DNA of 64,000 nucleotides from Mycobacterium gastri (GTDB lineage: Bacteria > Actinomycetota > Actinomycetes > Mycobacteriales > Mycobacteriaceae). Of the stretch, positions 44,987-56,437 are shown in pieces. The stretch is from assembly GCF_002102175.1 (NCBI RefSeq), contig NZ_LQOX01000119.1, positions 1 to 64,000 on the forward strand. The letters are read 5' to 3'. A model generated the notes under the pieces. That model did no database searches, was not told the DNA's origin, and saw nothing but the letters and a program-made list of their open reading frames with translations. The position numbers were made by a program, and so were the translations under genes. Each line of letters opens with the position of its first letter. The first letter of the stretch is position 1.

Positions 44987-46891
44987 ATGGTGGCGACGCG
45001 CGCAGGTCGCGTGAAAGCGTGGTGTTCGACGGCCGGTTGGGGGTTGGCTCGTTGGCAACGGTGCCTCGCCGCGCTGCTCACCGCCGTCCTGTTTTGGCCG
45101 CAGTCGTCGGTCGACGCCGACATCGGGGTCGACCCCTCCTGGGAGGCCGCCGTCGCGCTGGCCCGGATTCACCATCTCGCGTGGGGCCCCGAGATCGTTT
45201 TCACCTACGGACCCCTGGCATTCCTCCAGAACACCGGCTACTACTCGACCCAGCAGGCGGTGCTCGCCACGTTCTACCAGGTGGGCGTCATCGCCGCGCT
45301 GTTCCTCGGCGTCGCGGCTGCCCTGCGCCGGCGCTACCCGGCTACAACGTCGCTGGTCGGCGCGTTCGTGACGACCGGAACCACCGCCATTCTGCTGGGT
45401 CCCATGTATCCCGAGGTGGTCGTTCTGGCCGCGTTCGCGTGGGCCAGCCTGCTGCTCTTGCAGAACGACCTGAAGCGGTCGACGGCGTTCATCACGTCCG
45501 TCGCGCTGGCCGCGGTCGGCGGCTTCGAGCTGCTGGTGAAGTTCAACACCGGGCCCGTCATCGCGTTCATCGCGTTGGCGGCTTCCATCTTGCGGGACTG
45601 GCGAGCTGTGGGGCGCCACTGCGCAACGGTGACCGCTTTCGGGGCGTCAATCCCGATCTGGTGGCTGCTGGCGGGTCAGCGACTGGGGAACCTGCCCGTC
45701 TGGCTTCGGTACAGCGGCCAGATCGTCTCCGGCTATATCCATGCGCAGGCCGTACCCATCCCGCTCGATGCCGCAGGCGCGGCGCTGCTCACCGTTGCGT
45801 GGCTCGTCGTGGTTTGCGCAATGCTGGTGCGCGGGGGCCGAGTAATCCCGCGAAACTACGCGATGCTCGTCGCCGTCACCTCGGTGCTGATCGCCAAGAG
45901 CGCGTTCGGACGCTACGACACCAACCACTTTTCCGCGCTGTTGGGCCTGATGGTGATTGCGGTGGCCATCACCCCGCTCTACGGCATTCTCCGGCCTCGG
46001 TTCGAAATCGCCGTGGTGGTGATCCTGGTCGTGTTCCTCATCGGGACACTGGTGATCGAGCAGCGACCCCTCGCGGTGCTGCAGGCTCCCGTGCGCTCGG
46101 TCGATCGCCTGGCCACAGTGGCCTTTCCCGGTCGCGCGGCGGCGCACATCCGCCAGAGCAAGGCACGCCAGCGCGGGCATTACGGCATTCCCGAGCGGTT
46201 CGTCAAAACCATCGGGTCTGCAGCGGTTCACGTCGATCCCGACGAGACTTCGGTCGTATGGGCGTATGACTTCGCCTGGCGTCCGGCGCCCGTCTTCCAG
46301 ACCTATTCGGCCTATACACCCACGCTGGACAAACTGAACAGCGAAACGCTGGCCGCCGGGCCACAATTCGTGCTGTCGCGACAATCTCCGACCTCGCCCG
46401 CCGTCGGCATCAACGGCCGGCTCGGCGTGCAGGAAAACCCGCTGTATTCACGTACGCTGCTGTGCGACTTCACTGTTGACGGCGTCGAGAACCACTGGGA
46501 GCTGCTGGCGCGCAGTCAACCCCACTGCGGACCGCTGGCCCTGCTCTCGGAAGTTGTTGTGCGCGAAGGAAACCCGGTTGCGGTGCCGGCACCAAGTGGG
46601 CCGCACACGGCGGTCTTGGTAGGCATCGACCTGGACCGGACCATCGTCGATCGGCTCTTCATGGGATCTCTCGTTCCGCTGACCACCTACACGGTGGCCC
46701 TCGACGGGGTCAGCTACCGCCTCACCGCCGGCAACGCCGCCGAGCCGTTTCTGGTCAACACACCGGATTCGGTCACCGCCACCAACCTCGAGATCCACTC
46801 CCACACCATCGGTGTCGGCCGAAGCCGATCGTTGGGACAGCACAACCCCACCGCACGACTGCGCTTCTACGAAATGCGAATCAGCCGGTAA
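44987..46891 (+). CDS. Large membrane protein of unknown function, paralogue of the gene at 37675
   Basis: The protein has 634 residues. About ten helices up to residue 380 are followed by a soluble C-terminal domain of about 230 residues. The opening EIVFTYGPLAFLQNTGYYS and the C-terminal blocks AWRPAPVFQTYSAYTPTLD, INGRLGVQENPLYSR, GVENHWELL and RLRFYEMRIS align with the paralogue. The ATG at 44987 follows CGGGA. Coupled to a GtrA gene, it may use a lipid-linked sugar outside the membrane, but no known catalytic motif is certain. The family seems specific to mycobacterial glycan loci, as far as I know. Confidence 0.72.
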   Translation: MVATRAGRVKAWCSTAGWGLARWQRCLAALLTAVLFWPQSSVDADIGVDPSWEAAVALARIHHLAWGPEIVFTYGPLAFLQNTGYYSTQQAVLATFYQVGVIAALFLGVAAALRRRYPATTSLVGAFVTTGTTAILLGPMYPEVVVLAAFAWASLLLLQNDLKRSTAFITSVALAAVGGFELLVKFNTGPVIAFIALAASILRDWRAVGRHCATVTAFGASIPIWWLLAGQRLGNLPVWLRYSGQIVSGYIHAQAVPIPLDAAGAALLTVAWLVVVCAMLVRGGRVIPRNYAMLVAVTSVLIAKSAFGRYDTNHFSALLGLMVIAVAITPLYGILRPRFEIAVVVILVVFLIGTLVIEQRPLAVLQAPVRSVDRLATVAFPGRAAAHIRQSKARQRGHYGIPERFVKTIGSAAVHVDPDETSVVWAYDFAWRPAPVFQTYSAYTPTLDKLNSETLAAGPQFVLSRQSPTSPAVGINGRLGVQENPLYSRTLLCDFTVDGVENHWELLARSQPHCGPLALLSEVVVREGNPVAVPAPSGPHTAVLVGIDLDRTIVDRLFMGSLVPLTTYTVALDGVSYRLTAGNAAEPFLVNTPDSVTATNLEIHSHTIGVGRSRSLGQHNPTARLRFYEMRISR

Positions 46892-47028
46892 TCACCGGCC
46901 GAGTTCGAGCGTTCTCATCAGCGGGCAGGCGCGTCGGCACCTCACCCGGCCGGCAGTGCAGCAAGATGATGCTTCGAGCCTTCGGTGCCTTCGAGGGCGC
47001 CGTCAACCACTGAACACAAGGGGATGCG

Positions 47029-47241
47029 ATGAGCAATCACACCTACCGGGTTATCGAGATCGTCGGAAGTTCACCCGACGGAATCGACGCCGCGATCCGC
47101 AATGGTCTGGATCGAGCGGCGCAGACCATGCGCAGCCTGGACTGGTTCGAGGTGGAGTCGGTACGCGGCCACCTGGTCGACGGCGCCGTCGGCCACTTTC
47201 AGGTGACCATGAAAGTCGGCTTCCGCCTAGAGGATTCGTAG
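47029..47241 (+). CDS. Dodecin (flavin-binding, Rv1498A-like)
   Basis: The 70-residue protein forms hollow dodecamers that store flavin or CoA. The sequence has the dodecin core TYRVIEIVGSSPDGIDAAI, NGLDRAAQTMRSLDWFEV with the flavin-stacking Trp, and GHFQVTMKVGFRLED. It starts at ATG 47029 after AAGGGGATGCG. M. tuberculosis has the same gene beside lipL. The convergent lipL gene ends 20 bp away. Confidence 0.93.
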   Translation: MSNHTYRVIEIVGSSPDGIDAAIRNGLDRAAQTMRSLDWFEVESVRGHLVDGAVGHFQVTMKVGFRLEDS

Positions 47242-47261
47242 GCCGAGGCCACCCCCGACCA

Positions 47262-48548
47262 TCAACCTGCGACCGCATCCGGCTCGGAATACGGCGCTCC
47301 GAATCCCGTCACCGGCTGGTAGCCGTGCTTGCGCGCCTTCTCGGCAGCCTGCCGGATCAGGGCGTAGACAGCGACGAAACCGGCGTGGTCGGTCGCCACC
47401 AGCGGGGTCAGCAACCGGTTGTGCACCAAGGCGAACGCCAACCCGGTCGCCGGGTCGGTCCACCCGACCGAGCCGCCCATTCCGACATGCCCGAACCCCG
47501 GCATCACGTTGCCGATCGGCAAACTGTGATAGCCCAGGTGGAAGGCCAGCGGCACTAACAGATTCCGATCCGGCCGAAGCCGCCGCTCACCGGTCAGTCC
47601 CGCGATCAGCTCCGGCGACAGGAACCGAGTCCCGTCGATCTGGCCGCCGTTGGCGATCGCACCGTACATCTTCGCCAGCGCCCGGGCCGTCACCACCCCG
47701 TTCGCCGCGGGAATCTCGGCGTCCAGCATGGGGATATCGCCCTGGACGGCGGCCAGGACGCCCGGGAAGTACATCGAGCGGAATCCGCCGGAGATCTGGT
47801 TGGCGATCTTGTGCATCGCGTAAGTCAGCACCGGGTTGGCGGCGACATCCTGCGGCATGATGATCTGCGCCGCGCGGGTGGGCGATCCGGCCGGCGGACG
47901 ACCCAGGTGGAAGCCATCGGTGTCGAGTGGCTCGGCGAGCTCCTCGCGAAACAGGGTGCGCATGCTCTTTCCGGTGACGGCCCTGGCGAGCCCGGACATC
48001 AGCCAACCGAAGGTCAGCGCGTGATATGCCGATTTGCCCAGCAGACGTCCGGGGGCCGCGGCGGCCAGCCGCTCTTCCATCACGACGTGATCCATCAAAT
48101 CGTCCATGGTGGCGCCGCGCAGACCCGACAAACCGGCCTGGTGCCTCATCACGTCGCGCACGGTGAGGTTCGCCTTACCGTTGGCCGCGAACTCCGGCCA
48201 ATACTCGGCGACCGGGGCCTCGTAGTCGATCAGCCCCCGATCGGCCAGCCGGTGGATGACCGTGGCCGCCATGCCTTTGGTCGCCGAGAACACCATCGGC
48301 GCGCTGTCCGCCGACCACGGCACCTCAGCGCGCCGGTCGGCCCACCCTTTCCAGACGTCGACGACGGGCTGCCCGTCGAGATACACCGTCAGTGCCCCGC
48401 CGCCGGTCCGGCGGGAGGGAAACATGCTGGAAAAGAAACGAACGACGCACGCAAAGTGGGAATCCGCCGCGCCGCACAGCCGATGACCTGCGTCAGGGTC
48501 ATCGCGGAAAGGAACCGCGCGTCGATTGACTCCGATGTCTACCGTCAC
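47262..48548 (-). CDS. lipL: Beta-lactamase-fold esterase LipL
   Basis: The 428-residue serine hydrolase of esterase family VIII has the nucleophile in FSATKGMAATVIHRL (SxxK). Other landmarks are WPEFAANGKANLTVRDVMRH, KSAYHALTFGWLMSGL and GFGHVGMGGSVGWTDP near the C-terminus. It matches Rv1497 (LipL) over its whole length as I recall it, including the N-terminus after GTG 48548. No signal peptide is obvious. The gene follows meaB on the same strand with 64 bp between them. Confidence 0.9.
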   Translation of the reverse strand: MTVDIGVNRRAVPFRDDPDAGHRLCGAADSHFACVVRFFSSMFPSRRTGGGALTVYLDGQPVVDVWKGWADRRAEVPWSADSAPMVFSATKGMAATVIHRLADRGLIDYEAPVAEYWPEFAANGKANLTVRDVMRHQAGLSGLRGATMDDLMDHVVMEERLAAAAPGRLLGKSAYHALTFGWLMSGLARAVTGKSMRTLFREELAEPLDTDGFHLGRPPAGSPTRAAQIIMPQDVAANPVLTYAMHKIANQISGGFRSMYFPGVLAAVQGDIPMLDAEIPAANGVVTARALAKMYGAIANGGQIDGTRFLSPELIAGLTGERRLRPDRNLLVPLAFHLGYHSLPIGNVMPGFGHVGMGGSVGWTDPATGLAFALVHNRLLTPLVATDHAGFVAVYALIRQAAEKARKHGYQPVTGFGAPYSEPDAVAG

Positions 48549-48612
48549 ACCTTCAAATTTACTTGGATTTCACAGAGGCCAGTGTCAAACCGGAATTTTA
48601 TTTACCGTTCCG

Positions 48613-49584
48613 TTAGGACGATGCCGCCTGGAGTATTTGCTGAGCCGCCAAGGCCGGGGTCAACTCCCCGGCTCGGACCTGGCACTCCACATGAGAGCGG
48701 ATCTTACGCACCTCTGGGTGCGACAGCACCCGGTCCAACACCGCGTCGCGGACCAGCTGCCACGTCCAGTCGACCTGCTGCTCTCGCCGGCGGGCTTCGA
48801 ACTCTCCGGCCTCGGTGAGCACCCGGCGATGGCGCTCGACGGTCTCCCACAGCTCGGACAGACCGGTCCCCTCGACTGCGCTCATCGTGAGAACCGGTGG
48901 ACGCCAAAGTGTTTCACGAGGATGGATCAATCTCATCGCCCCGGACAGCTCCCGGGCAGCGATCCGCGCATCGCGCAGGTGTTCGCCGTCGGCCTTGTTC
49001 ACCACCACGATGTCGGCGAGCTCCAGCACACCCTTTTTGATGCCCTGCAACTGGTCGCCGGCACGCGCGAGGGTCAGCAGGACGAAGGTGTCGACCATGT
49101 TGGCGACCGCGACCTCGGACTGGCCGACGCCGACGGTTTCGATCAGGAGTACATCGAAACCGGCAGCTTCCAACAGCACGACCGTTTCCCTGGTGGCCTT
49201 TGCTACTCCGCCCAACGTGCCCGAGGTTGGCGAGGGCCGGATGTAGGCATCCGGGTGGATGGCCAGCCGCGTCATCCTTGTCTTGTCACCCAGGATCGAC
49301 CCGCCGGTGCGCGTCGACGACGGGTCGACCGCGAGGACCGCAACCTTATGCCCCTGCTCGATCAGATACATCCCGAGCGCCTCGATGGCGGTCGACTTGC
49401 CCACGCCGGGAACGCCGGTGATGCCGACGCGGTGCGCCTTGCCGGAGTCCGGCAGTAGGGCCAGCAGCAGCTGTTGCGCCTGCTCACGGTGGTCTTTGCG
49501 GGTGGATTCCAGCAGGGTGATGGCCCGTGGCAGCGCGGCGCGGTCGCCGCTGCGGATGGCCTGCGCCAGTTGTTCGGTGGTCAC
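48613..49584 (-). CDS. meaB: MeaB/ArgK-type GTPase, methylmalonyl-CoA mutase chaperone
   Basis: The protein has 323 residues. P-loop GVPGVGKST in HRVGITGVPGVGKST, AVDPSSTRTGGSILGDKTRM, IETVGVGQSEVAVANMVD and VVNKADG (NKxD) mark a G3E GTPase. MeaB loads and protects the B12 cofactor of methylmalonyl-CoA mutase, encoded just upstream by mutA and mutB. GTG 49584 gives the family start TTEQLAQAIRSGDRAALPRA; an ATG at 49698, inside the end of mutB, would add 38 residues that look non-coding. In M. tuberculosis mazE4 and mazF4 sit between mutB and meaB, but here there are only 100 bp. Confidence 0.9.
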   Translation of the reverse strand: MTTEQLAQAIRSGDRAALPRAITLLESTRKDHREQAQQLLLALLPDSGKAHRVGITGVPGVGKSTAIEALGMYLIEQGHKVAVLAVDPSSTRTGGSILGDKTRMTRLAIHPDAYIRPSPTSGTLGGVAKATRETVVLLEAAGFDVLLIETVGVGQSEVAVANMVDTFVLLTLARAGDQLQGIKKGVLELADIVVVNKADGEHLRDARIAARELSGAMRLIHPRETLWRPPVLTMSAVEGTGLSELWETVERHRRVLTEAGEFEARRREQQVDWTWQLVRDAVLDRVLSHPEVRKIRSHVECQVRAGELTPALAAQQILQAASS

Positions 49585-49684
49585 CTGGCCGGCCCCGTCG
49601 CGGGCACCGAGCGTAACGCCACTGCGAAAAAATGCGCCAAATTTCGCCGTGACGTCACGCTCGCGGGAAGGTTTTGGCCGGCCA

Positions 49685-51946
<2,262 letters not shown>

Positions 51947-51951
51947 CGTGG

Positions 51952-53817
51952 CTACGCTCCCAACCGTGTGAGCAAATTCGACAAAGCTTCCAGCGCATTG
52001 ATTTTCGCGGTCAGGAACTCATCGGGCCGATGTGCCGTCGAGTCCCCCAGTGCTTTTTCCGGTCCGGCCAGGTAGACGCGCTCGACGCCGGCGTTCCTCG
52101 CGGCCTGTGTCACGTCGGCGGCCTCGTCCCGGTAGCGCTTGTCGGTACCGCAGATCACCGCCACTGTCGGCGACCCCGACTCCGCCACAACCTTTGCCAC
52201 ACCAGCCGCGTCGACTGGTCCGGGGTTGAGCGCCTCGATGCCACCGGAGGCCAACAGGTTCGCGACGAACGTCGTCCGTTTGTTGTGCTCGGCCAGCGGA
52301 CCCAACGGCAGCAACAGCGCTCGCGGTCGCGACCCGGTGCGGGCCAGGAAGATATCCGAGCGATCACGCAGTGCTTCGAACCCGGCGGCATAGCGCACCA
52401 GGCTTCCGCCGTTGCCCAGCGAATCACCTTGTGGCAGCGGGGGTTCCTCGAGATTCGCAAATTCGTTGACGCCAGTGATCGCGAGGCGGCGATGTGCAAT
52501 GTCGTCGGTGCGGCGAGCGGCAAGCTCGGCGATCTGGCCGGCAAGATAGTCATGGGCAGCGACGAAACCGCCGTGCGCCTCGATGGACTGGAAATGCCGC
52601 CAAGCCTGTTGCGCCAGTTGTTCGGTGAGATCCTCGACGAACCACGAACCGCCGGCCGGATCCAGCACCCGGCCCACATGTGATTCCTCTAGCAGCAACA
52701 GCTGCGTATTGCGGGCGATGCGGCGCGCGAAGCTGTTCGAAGTGCCGGGAAAGCCGCCGGGAATCGCCACATCGAACGGATGCACCAGCACCGTGTCGGC
52801 GCCGCCGACACCCGCGCCGAAGGCTGCCAGGGTGCAACGCAGCATGTTCACCCACGGGTCGCGCTGGGTCATCATCGGCAGCGACGTCTCCGCGTGCACG
52901 GTGACCGCGCCGCCATCCGGGTCTCCGGCGACTTCGGCGACACGGGCCCACAACTGGCGGGCGGCCCGCATTTTGGCCAGCGTCATGAACTGGTCGTCGT
53001 CGGCGGCCAGCCGCAGGCTGATCTGCCGCAATGCCTCGCCGACCGGAATCCCGGATTCGGTGAGCAGCCGCAGATAGGCCACCCCCGCGGCGATGGTGCC
53101 GGCGAGTTCCCAGGCCGCGGTGGCGCCCACGTTGTGAAAGGCCGGTCCGTCGACGGTGATGGCGCGCACCCCCCGATCACCCGCGACCCGCGTGGCGACC
53201 GCCACGACGTCCTCGACGGTCGGGGCGAAACGATCGCTGAACGAGGCTGTCAGGGGATCGCCGCCCAGATCGATCGACACTGTGGCGTGCTGGTCGGGGT
53301 CGAGTTTGGCCACCAGCGCGAGCATGGCCTCGCAGGCTGCCGGGTAGTCGGCGCCGGCATCGAGGATGACCGGCGCCAGGTTCAGGTACACACCGGCAAG
53401 CAGCTCGCCGAGCTGGTCGGGTTCCACACCGTGTTTGCCCACCCTGATCAGCAGCGCGCTCACTCCCTCGCCGAGCGCGGCGAGCACCGCCGCGTTGGCG
53501 TCTTCGGGCGTTATCGCGTGCGGAGGCGGAAAGGCCTCGGCGACCTTCCAGCCCGCATTGACGTCGCGCAGCGCGTCACCGCCGCGCACATAGGGCCATC
53601 GGCCGGGTAGGGAGGGCTCGGGCAGCTCGTCGAAAACGGTATAGAGGGCCCGGATAGCGAACCCGTCGTAGGTCGGGGTGTCCAGCAGCCGCTCGGGACG
53701 ATCTCCCGATTCGGCGGGTCCGCGGCGGCTGGACTTGGCAAGCACACCGGCGACCGCGCTGCGCCAACGCTCGCGAACCTGTTCTAGGTCGGCGAGCCGG
53801 GGTACATCAATGGACAC
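51952..53817 (-). CDS. mutA: Methylmalonyl-CoA mutase small subunit
   Basis: The 621-residue protein is homologous to MutB but its C-terminal domain lacks DxHxxG (it reads [17 protein letters not shown]), so it does not bind B12, as usual for the small subunit. The barrel shows [49 protein letters not shown] and [21 protein letters not shown] 53817 follows AGGAG. It leads the mutA-mutB-meaB unit. Confidence 0.95.
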   Translation of the reverse strand: MSIDVPRLADLEQVRERWRSAVAGVLAKSSRRGPAESGDRPERLLDTPTYDGFAIRALYTVFDELPEPSLPGRWPYVRGGDALRDVNAGWKVAEAFPPPHAITPEDANAAVLAALGEGVSALLIRVGKHGVEPDQLGELLAGVYLNLAPVILDAGADYPAACEAMLALVAKLDPDQHATVSIDLGGDPLTASFSDRFAPTVEDVVAVATRVAGDRGVRAITVDGPAFHNVGATAAWELAGTIAAGVAYLRLLTESGIPVGEALRQISLRLAADDDQFMTLAKMRAARQLWARVAEVAGDPDGGAVTVHAETSLPMMTQRDPWVNMLRCTLAAFGAGVGGADTVLVHPFDVAIPGGFPGTSNSFARRIARNTQLLLLEESHVGRVLDPAGGSWFVEDLTEQLAQQAWRHFQSIEAHGGFVAAHDYLAGQIAELAARRTDDIAHRRLAITGVNEFANLEEPPLPQGDSLGNGGSLVRYAAGFEALRDRSDIFLARTGSRPRALLLPLGPLAEHNKRTTFVANLLASGGIEALNPGPVDAAGVAKVVAESGSPTVAVICGTDKRYRDEAADVTQAARNAGVERVYLAGPEKALGDSTAHRPDEFLTAKINALEALSNLLTRLGA

Positions 53818-54007
53818 CGACTGCTCCTATTTCCGCAGCAATTGACGAGGTTGATCCGAGACTGCCACGTAACTAACAAGGCTAATTGATGACGGCCGTC
53901 ACACCGGTGGCGAGGTGTGGGTGAGGCCGGATGTGAGCCAGGGTGGGATGGGAAACGCCAGCCCGGCGAAACGGGATATTCACCTTCGACCCGTACCCTT
54001 GGTAGGC

Positions 54008-54775
54008 GTGACGGCTCCCGCCATGTGCAAAACCACCGATACGGTGCGCGGTATCGTTATCGCGCTCGGTGCGGCTGTACGCCAGCTGTCGCTACCGCGG
54101 ATGGTGGTCACCGTGGTGGGAATCACAGTTCTGGTACTCGTGGCGCTGCTTGTTCGGCTGCCCACCGCGGTGCAGCTGCGGGATTGGGCCACCTCGGTGG
54201 GCCCCTGGTTGCCGCTGGCTTTCCTGGTGGCCCACGTGGTCGTCACGGTGCCGCCGTTTCCGCGCACCGCGTTCACCGTAGCCGCAGGCCTGCTGTTCGG
54301 ACCGCTGGTCGGTGTGATGATCGCGGTAATCGCCAGTACAGCGAGTGCGGTGATCGCGATGCTGCTGGTGCGCGCGACCGGATGGCGGCTTGACCGGTTG
54401 GTACGCCGCGGCGCGATTGCCCGGCTGGACGAGCGGCTGCGCGAGCGCGGATGGCTGTCCATATTGTCGTTGCGGTTGATTCCCGCCGTACCCTTCGCGG
54501 CGATCAACTATGCCGCCGGCGCCTCAGCCGTGCGGGTCATGCCCTATATGTGGGCCACCCTGGCCGGTCTGCTCCCCGGCACCGCCGCGGTGGTGATTTT
54601 GGGCAACGCGCTCGCCGGAGACGGCAGCCCCCTGTTGACCCTGGTTTGGGTGTGCACGGGCACCCTGGGCATGGCGGGCCTGATCTTCGAGATCCGTCAC
54701 TATCGGCGCCAGCACCGCCGCAGCCTGCCCCGCTATGACGACGAGCCTCTGCGCGAGTCGACCGTCACCCACTGA
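54008..54775 (+). CDS. TVP38/TMEM64 (DedA-like, VTT domain) membrane protein
   Basis: The protein has 255 residues and five to six hydrophobic segments. The VTT/SNARE-associated domain has VVTVPPFPRTAFTVAAGLLFG, ASTASAVIAMLLVRATGWRL, RLDERLRERGWLSILSLRLIPAVPFAAINYAAGAS and LAGLLPGTAAVVILGNAL. It corresponds to Rv1491c of M. tuberculosis, divergent from mutA. GTG 54008 gives the start MTAPAMCKT, matching that gene as I remember it. DedA relatives act in lipid flipping and envelope homeostasis; the exact role here is unknown. Confidence 0.85.
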   Translation: MTAPAMCKTTDTVRGIVIALGAAVRQLSLPRMVVTVVGITVLVLVALLVRLPTAVQLRDWATSVGPWLPLAFLVAHVVVTVPPFPRTAFTVAAGLLFGPLVGVMIAVIASTASAVIAMLLVRATGWRLDRLVRRGAIARLDERLRERGWLSILSLRLIPAVPFAAINYAAGASAVRVMPYMWATLAGLLPGTAAVVILGNALAGDGSPLLTLVWVCTGTLGMAGLIFEIRHYRRQHRRSLPRYDDEPLRESTVTH

Positions 54776-54882
54776 GCCGGCGACTGCACCGAGCGGTCAC
54801 GCTGTAACCAGCGCATTTCCTACCTAAATCACCTTCTCCGGATACCCGCCCCCCAGGGTTGGTGTGCCGGGTGGCTGGTCGG

Positions 54883-55065
54883 CTAAGGCACGGCTAAGGC
54901 GGCTTCGACGGGCGAGGCGGCGCCCGCGGCACCGGCGCTGTCGGCGGGGATAGCGGCGGGGATGGCGGCCATCTCGGCCGTGGCGGCGCGGGCGCCCAGT
55001 TCGACACCGCAGGAGCGAACGTTCGCCCATCGCGACACGGCAATGGGCGCCCGGGTAGCCCGCAC
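54883..55065 (-). CDS. Possible 60-residue Ala-rich protein downstream of arsR
   Basis: GTG 55065 opens a frame 20 bp after the stop of the ArsR gene. It begins MRATRAPIAVSRWANVRSCG and ends in an Ala-rich tail. Third codon positions are mostly G or C, as in true genes here, but composition alone gives that in GC-rich DNA. No domain is recognised. The rest of 54776-55085 shows nothing else. Confidence 0.25.
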   Translation of the reverse strand: MRATRAPIAVSRWANVRSCGVELGARAATAEMAAIPAAIPADSAGAAGAASPVEAALAVP

Positions 55066-55085
55066 CCCGGCCCACCACGACCGGT

Positions 55086-55445
55086 TCAGCTACAGCAGCG
55101 CGGGTCCAGAACCGTGCACAGTGCCTGCAGGCCATGCGGGTGGGCGCGGTGAAAGACGTACATGCCGCGACGGTCGGAGCGGACCAGGCCCGCATTGCGC
55201 AACTGGGCCAGGTGATGGCTGACCGTGCCGTCCGACAGGCTTAGGGCCGCGGCCAACTCGCCGCTGGTCTGCTCCCCCGCGCTGGAGCTGAACAGATACG
55301 ACATGATCTTGACCCGGGCCGGATCGGCCAAGGCCTTAAGCCGCAGTGCCACCTCGAGGGCGTCGTCGTCGCTCATCGGCCCCGCGGCCACGGGAGCGCA
55401 GCACACCGGTTGGGAGATATCGATTACGGGCAACGCTTTAGGCAT
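55086..55445 (-). CDS. arsR: ArsR-family metalloregulator
   Basis: The protein has 119 residues. The winged helix reads ALRLKALADPARVKIMSYLF, then GELAAALSLSDGTVSHHLAQLRNAGLV and RRGMYVFHRAHP. Cysteines lie at 15-16 (PVCCAP), 110 and 117-118 (DPRCCS). A Cys15-Cys16 pair is also known from the arsenite site of Corynebacterium ArsR, so As(III) sensing is likely; the helix-alpha3 CVC box is absent. It diverges from the arsI/cadI gene across an operator with two ATATAT half-sites and should repress both. Confidence 0.88.
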   Translation of the reverse strand: MPKALPVIDISQPVCCAPVAAGPMSDDDALEVALRLKALADPARVKIMSYLFSSSAGEQTSGELAAALSLSDGTVSHHLAQLRNAGLVRSDRRGMYVFHRAHPHGLQALCTVLDPRCCS

Positions 55446-55466
55446 GATCCCACGATGCCAGGTTTC

Positions 55467-55523
55467 TTGACATATATCAAAATAGTGGCATCATGGGCAT
55501 TCGACATCAGTTCGATATATGTC
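55467..55523. promoter_or_regulatory. Divergent ars operator/promoter
   Basis: TTGACATATATCAA at 55467-55480 is a near-perfect palindrome. Its core GACATATATC (55469-55478) recurs in inverted form as GATATATGTC at 55514-55523. The two sites lie between the divergent arsR and arsI genes, where ArsR repressors bind. The AT-rich cores may overlap the -10 boxes. Confidence 0.7.
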
Positions 55524-55546
55524 TAACCGACTGGAGGTTGTTTCCG

Positions 55547-55996
55547 ATGCCCCGTGTCCAACTGGCTCTCAACGTCGATGACCTGCAGAGCGCGATTACG
55601 TTCTACTCCAAGCTATTTGGCACGCAACCGGCGAAAGTCAAGCCGGGTTACGCCAACTTTGCGATCGCCGATCCGCCGCTGAAACTGGTGCTGCTGGAAA
55701 ACCCCGGCTCCGGTGGCAGCCTGAACCATCTTGGGGTGGAGGTCGACTCAAGCGCCGCGGTGCATGCCGAAATCGCCAGGCTGACCGAGGCCGGCATGTT
55801 CACCGAGGAGGAGATGGGAACCACCTGTTGTTTCGCCACCCAGGACAAGGTCTGGGTCGCCGGCCCCGGCGGGGAGCGCTGGGAGGTCTACACCGTGCTG
55901 GCCGATTCCGAAACCTTCGGCGCCAGCCCGGCTCGCCCCGGCGACGGGGACGCTGCGTGCTGCGGCGCCGAGGCTGCGGCGACGTCGTGCTGCTGA
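55547..55996 (+). CDS. cadI: ArsI/CadI family dioxygenase (C-As lyase-like)
   Basis: The protein has 149 residues. A glyoxalase/VOC fold begins MPRVQLALNVDDLQSAITFY and continues YANFAIADPPLKLVLLENPG. Residues Q5, H61 (LNHLGVEV) and E113 (GGERWEVYTVL) have the spacing of the iron ligands in ArsI. The vicinal Cys94-Cys95 in GTTCCFATQD would hold trivalent methylarsenical. It is close to CadI (Rv2641), a cadmium-induced protein. The tail adds CC pairs (DAACCG and SCC). ATG 55547 follows GGAGG. Demethylation of organoarsenicals is inferred from the family. Confidence 0.88.
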   Translation: MPRVQLALNVDDLQSAITFYSKLFGTQPAKVKPGYANFAIADPPLKLVLLENPGSGGSLNHLGVEVDSSAAVHAEIARLTEAGMFTEEEMGTTCCFATQDKVWVAGPGGERWEVYTVLADSETFGASPARPGDGDAACCGAEAAATSCC

Positions 55997-56023
55997 CTCC
56001 CCGACTGCTGGGTTGCGCCTTGA

Positions 56024-56045
56024 TTCGATAACTGTCAATATCGAA
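56024..56045. promoter_or_regulatory. Inverted-repeat operator before the second arsR
   Basis: TTCGATA (56024-56030) and TATCGAA (56039-56045) form a perfect inverted repeat with an 8-base spacer. It ends two bases before the ATG of the second ArsR gene at 56048, a classic autoregulatory position, and would control arsR-acr3-arsC. Confidence 0.7.
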
Positions 56046-56047
56046 GT

Positions 56048-56437
56048 ATGTCGAAACAGGCTGAGCCGACTGGCGTCGGCGATCCGTGTTGTGAGGTCAG
56101 CCCATTGGTGACCGAACCGCTGAGCGCCCCGGCGGCAGCGGTAATGGCGGCCCGGTTCAAGGCCCTGTCCGATCCGGTACGGCTGCGCCTGCTCTCGGCG
56201 GTGGCCAGCCACGCCGGCGGGCAGGCCTGCGTGTGCGACATCGCCGCCGGCCTTGACGCGCTCGGGGTTGGTCAACCGACCATCTCCCATCACCTCAAGG
56301 TGCTGCGCGAATCCGGGCTGTTGACCTCGCAGCGCCGCGGCACCTGGGTCTACTACGCCGTAGTGCCCGAGGTGCTCACCGAACTATCGGAGCTGCTGGC
56401 CGGTGTCCCCGCGACCGCAGCGGCGGCAGCCCGGTGA
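56048..56437 (+). CDS. arsR: Second ArsR-family repressor
   Basis: The protein has 129 residues. Winged helix AARFKALSDPVRLRLLSAVAS, then the metal-site helix QACVCDIAAGLD with the CVCD box typical of As(III)/Sb(III)-sensing ArsR, VGQPTISHHLKVLRESGLLTSQRRG and WVYYAVVPE. A CC pair sits near the N-terminus. It heads an operon with acr3 and arsC: its stop overlaps the acr3 start (GTGA). The start is almost touching its probable operator. Confidence 0.9.
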   Translation: MSKQAEPTGVGDPCCEVSPLVTEPLSAPAAAVMAARFKALSDPVRLRLLSAVASHAGGQACVCDIAAGLDALGVGQPTISHHLKVLRESGLLTSQRRGTWVYYAVVPEVLTELSELLAGVPATAAAAAR

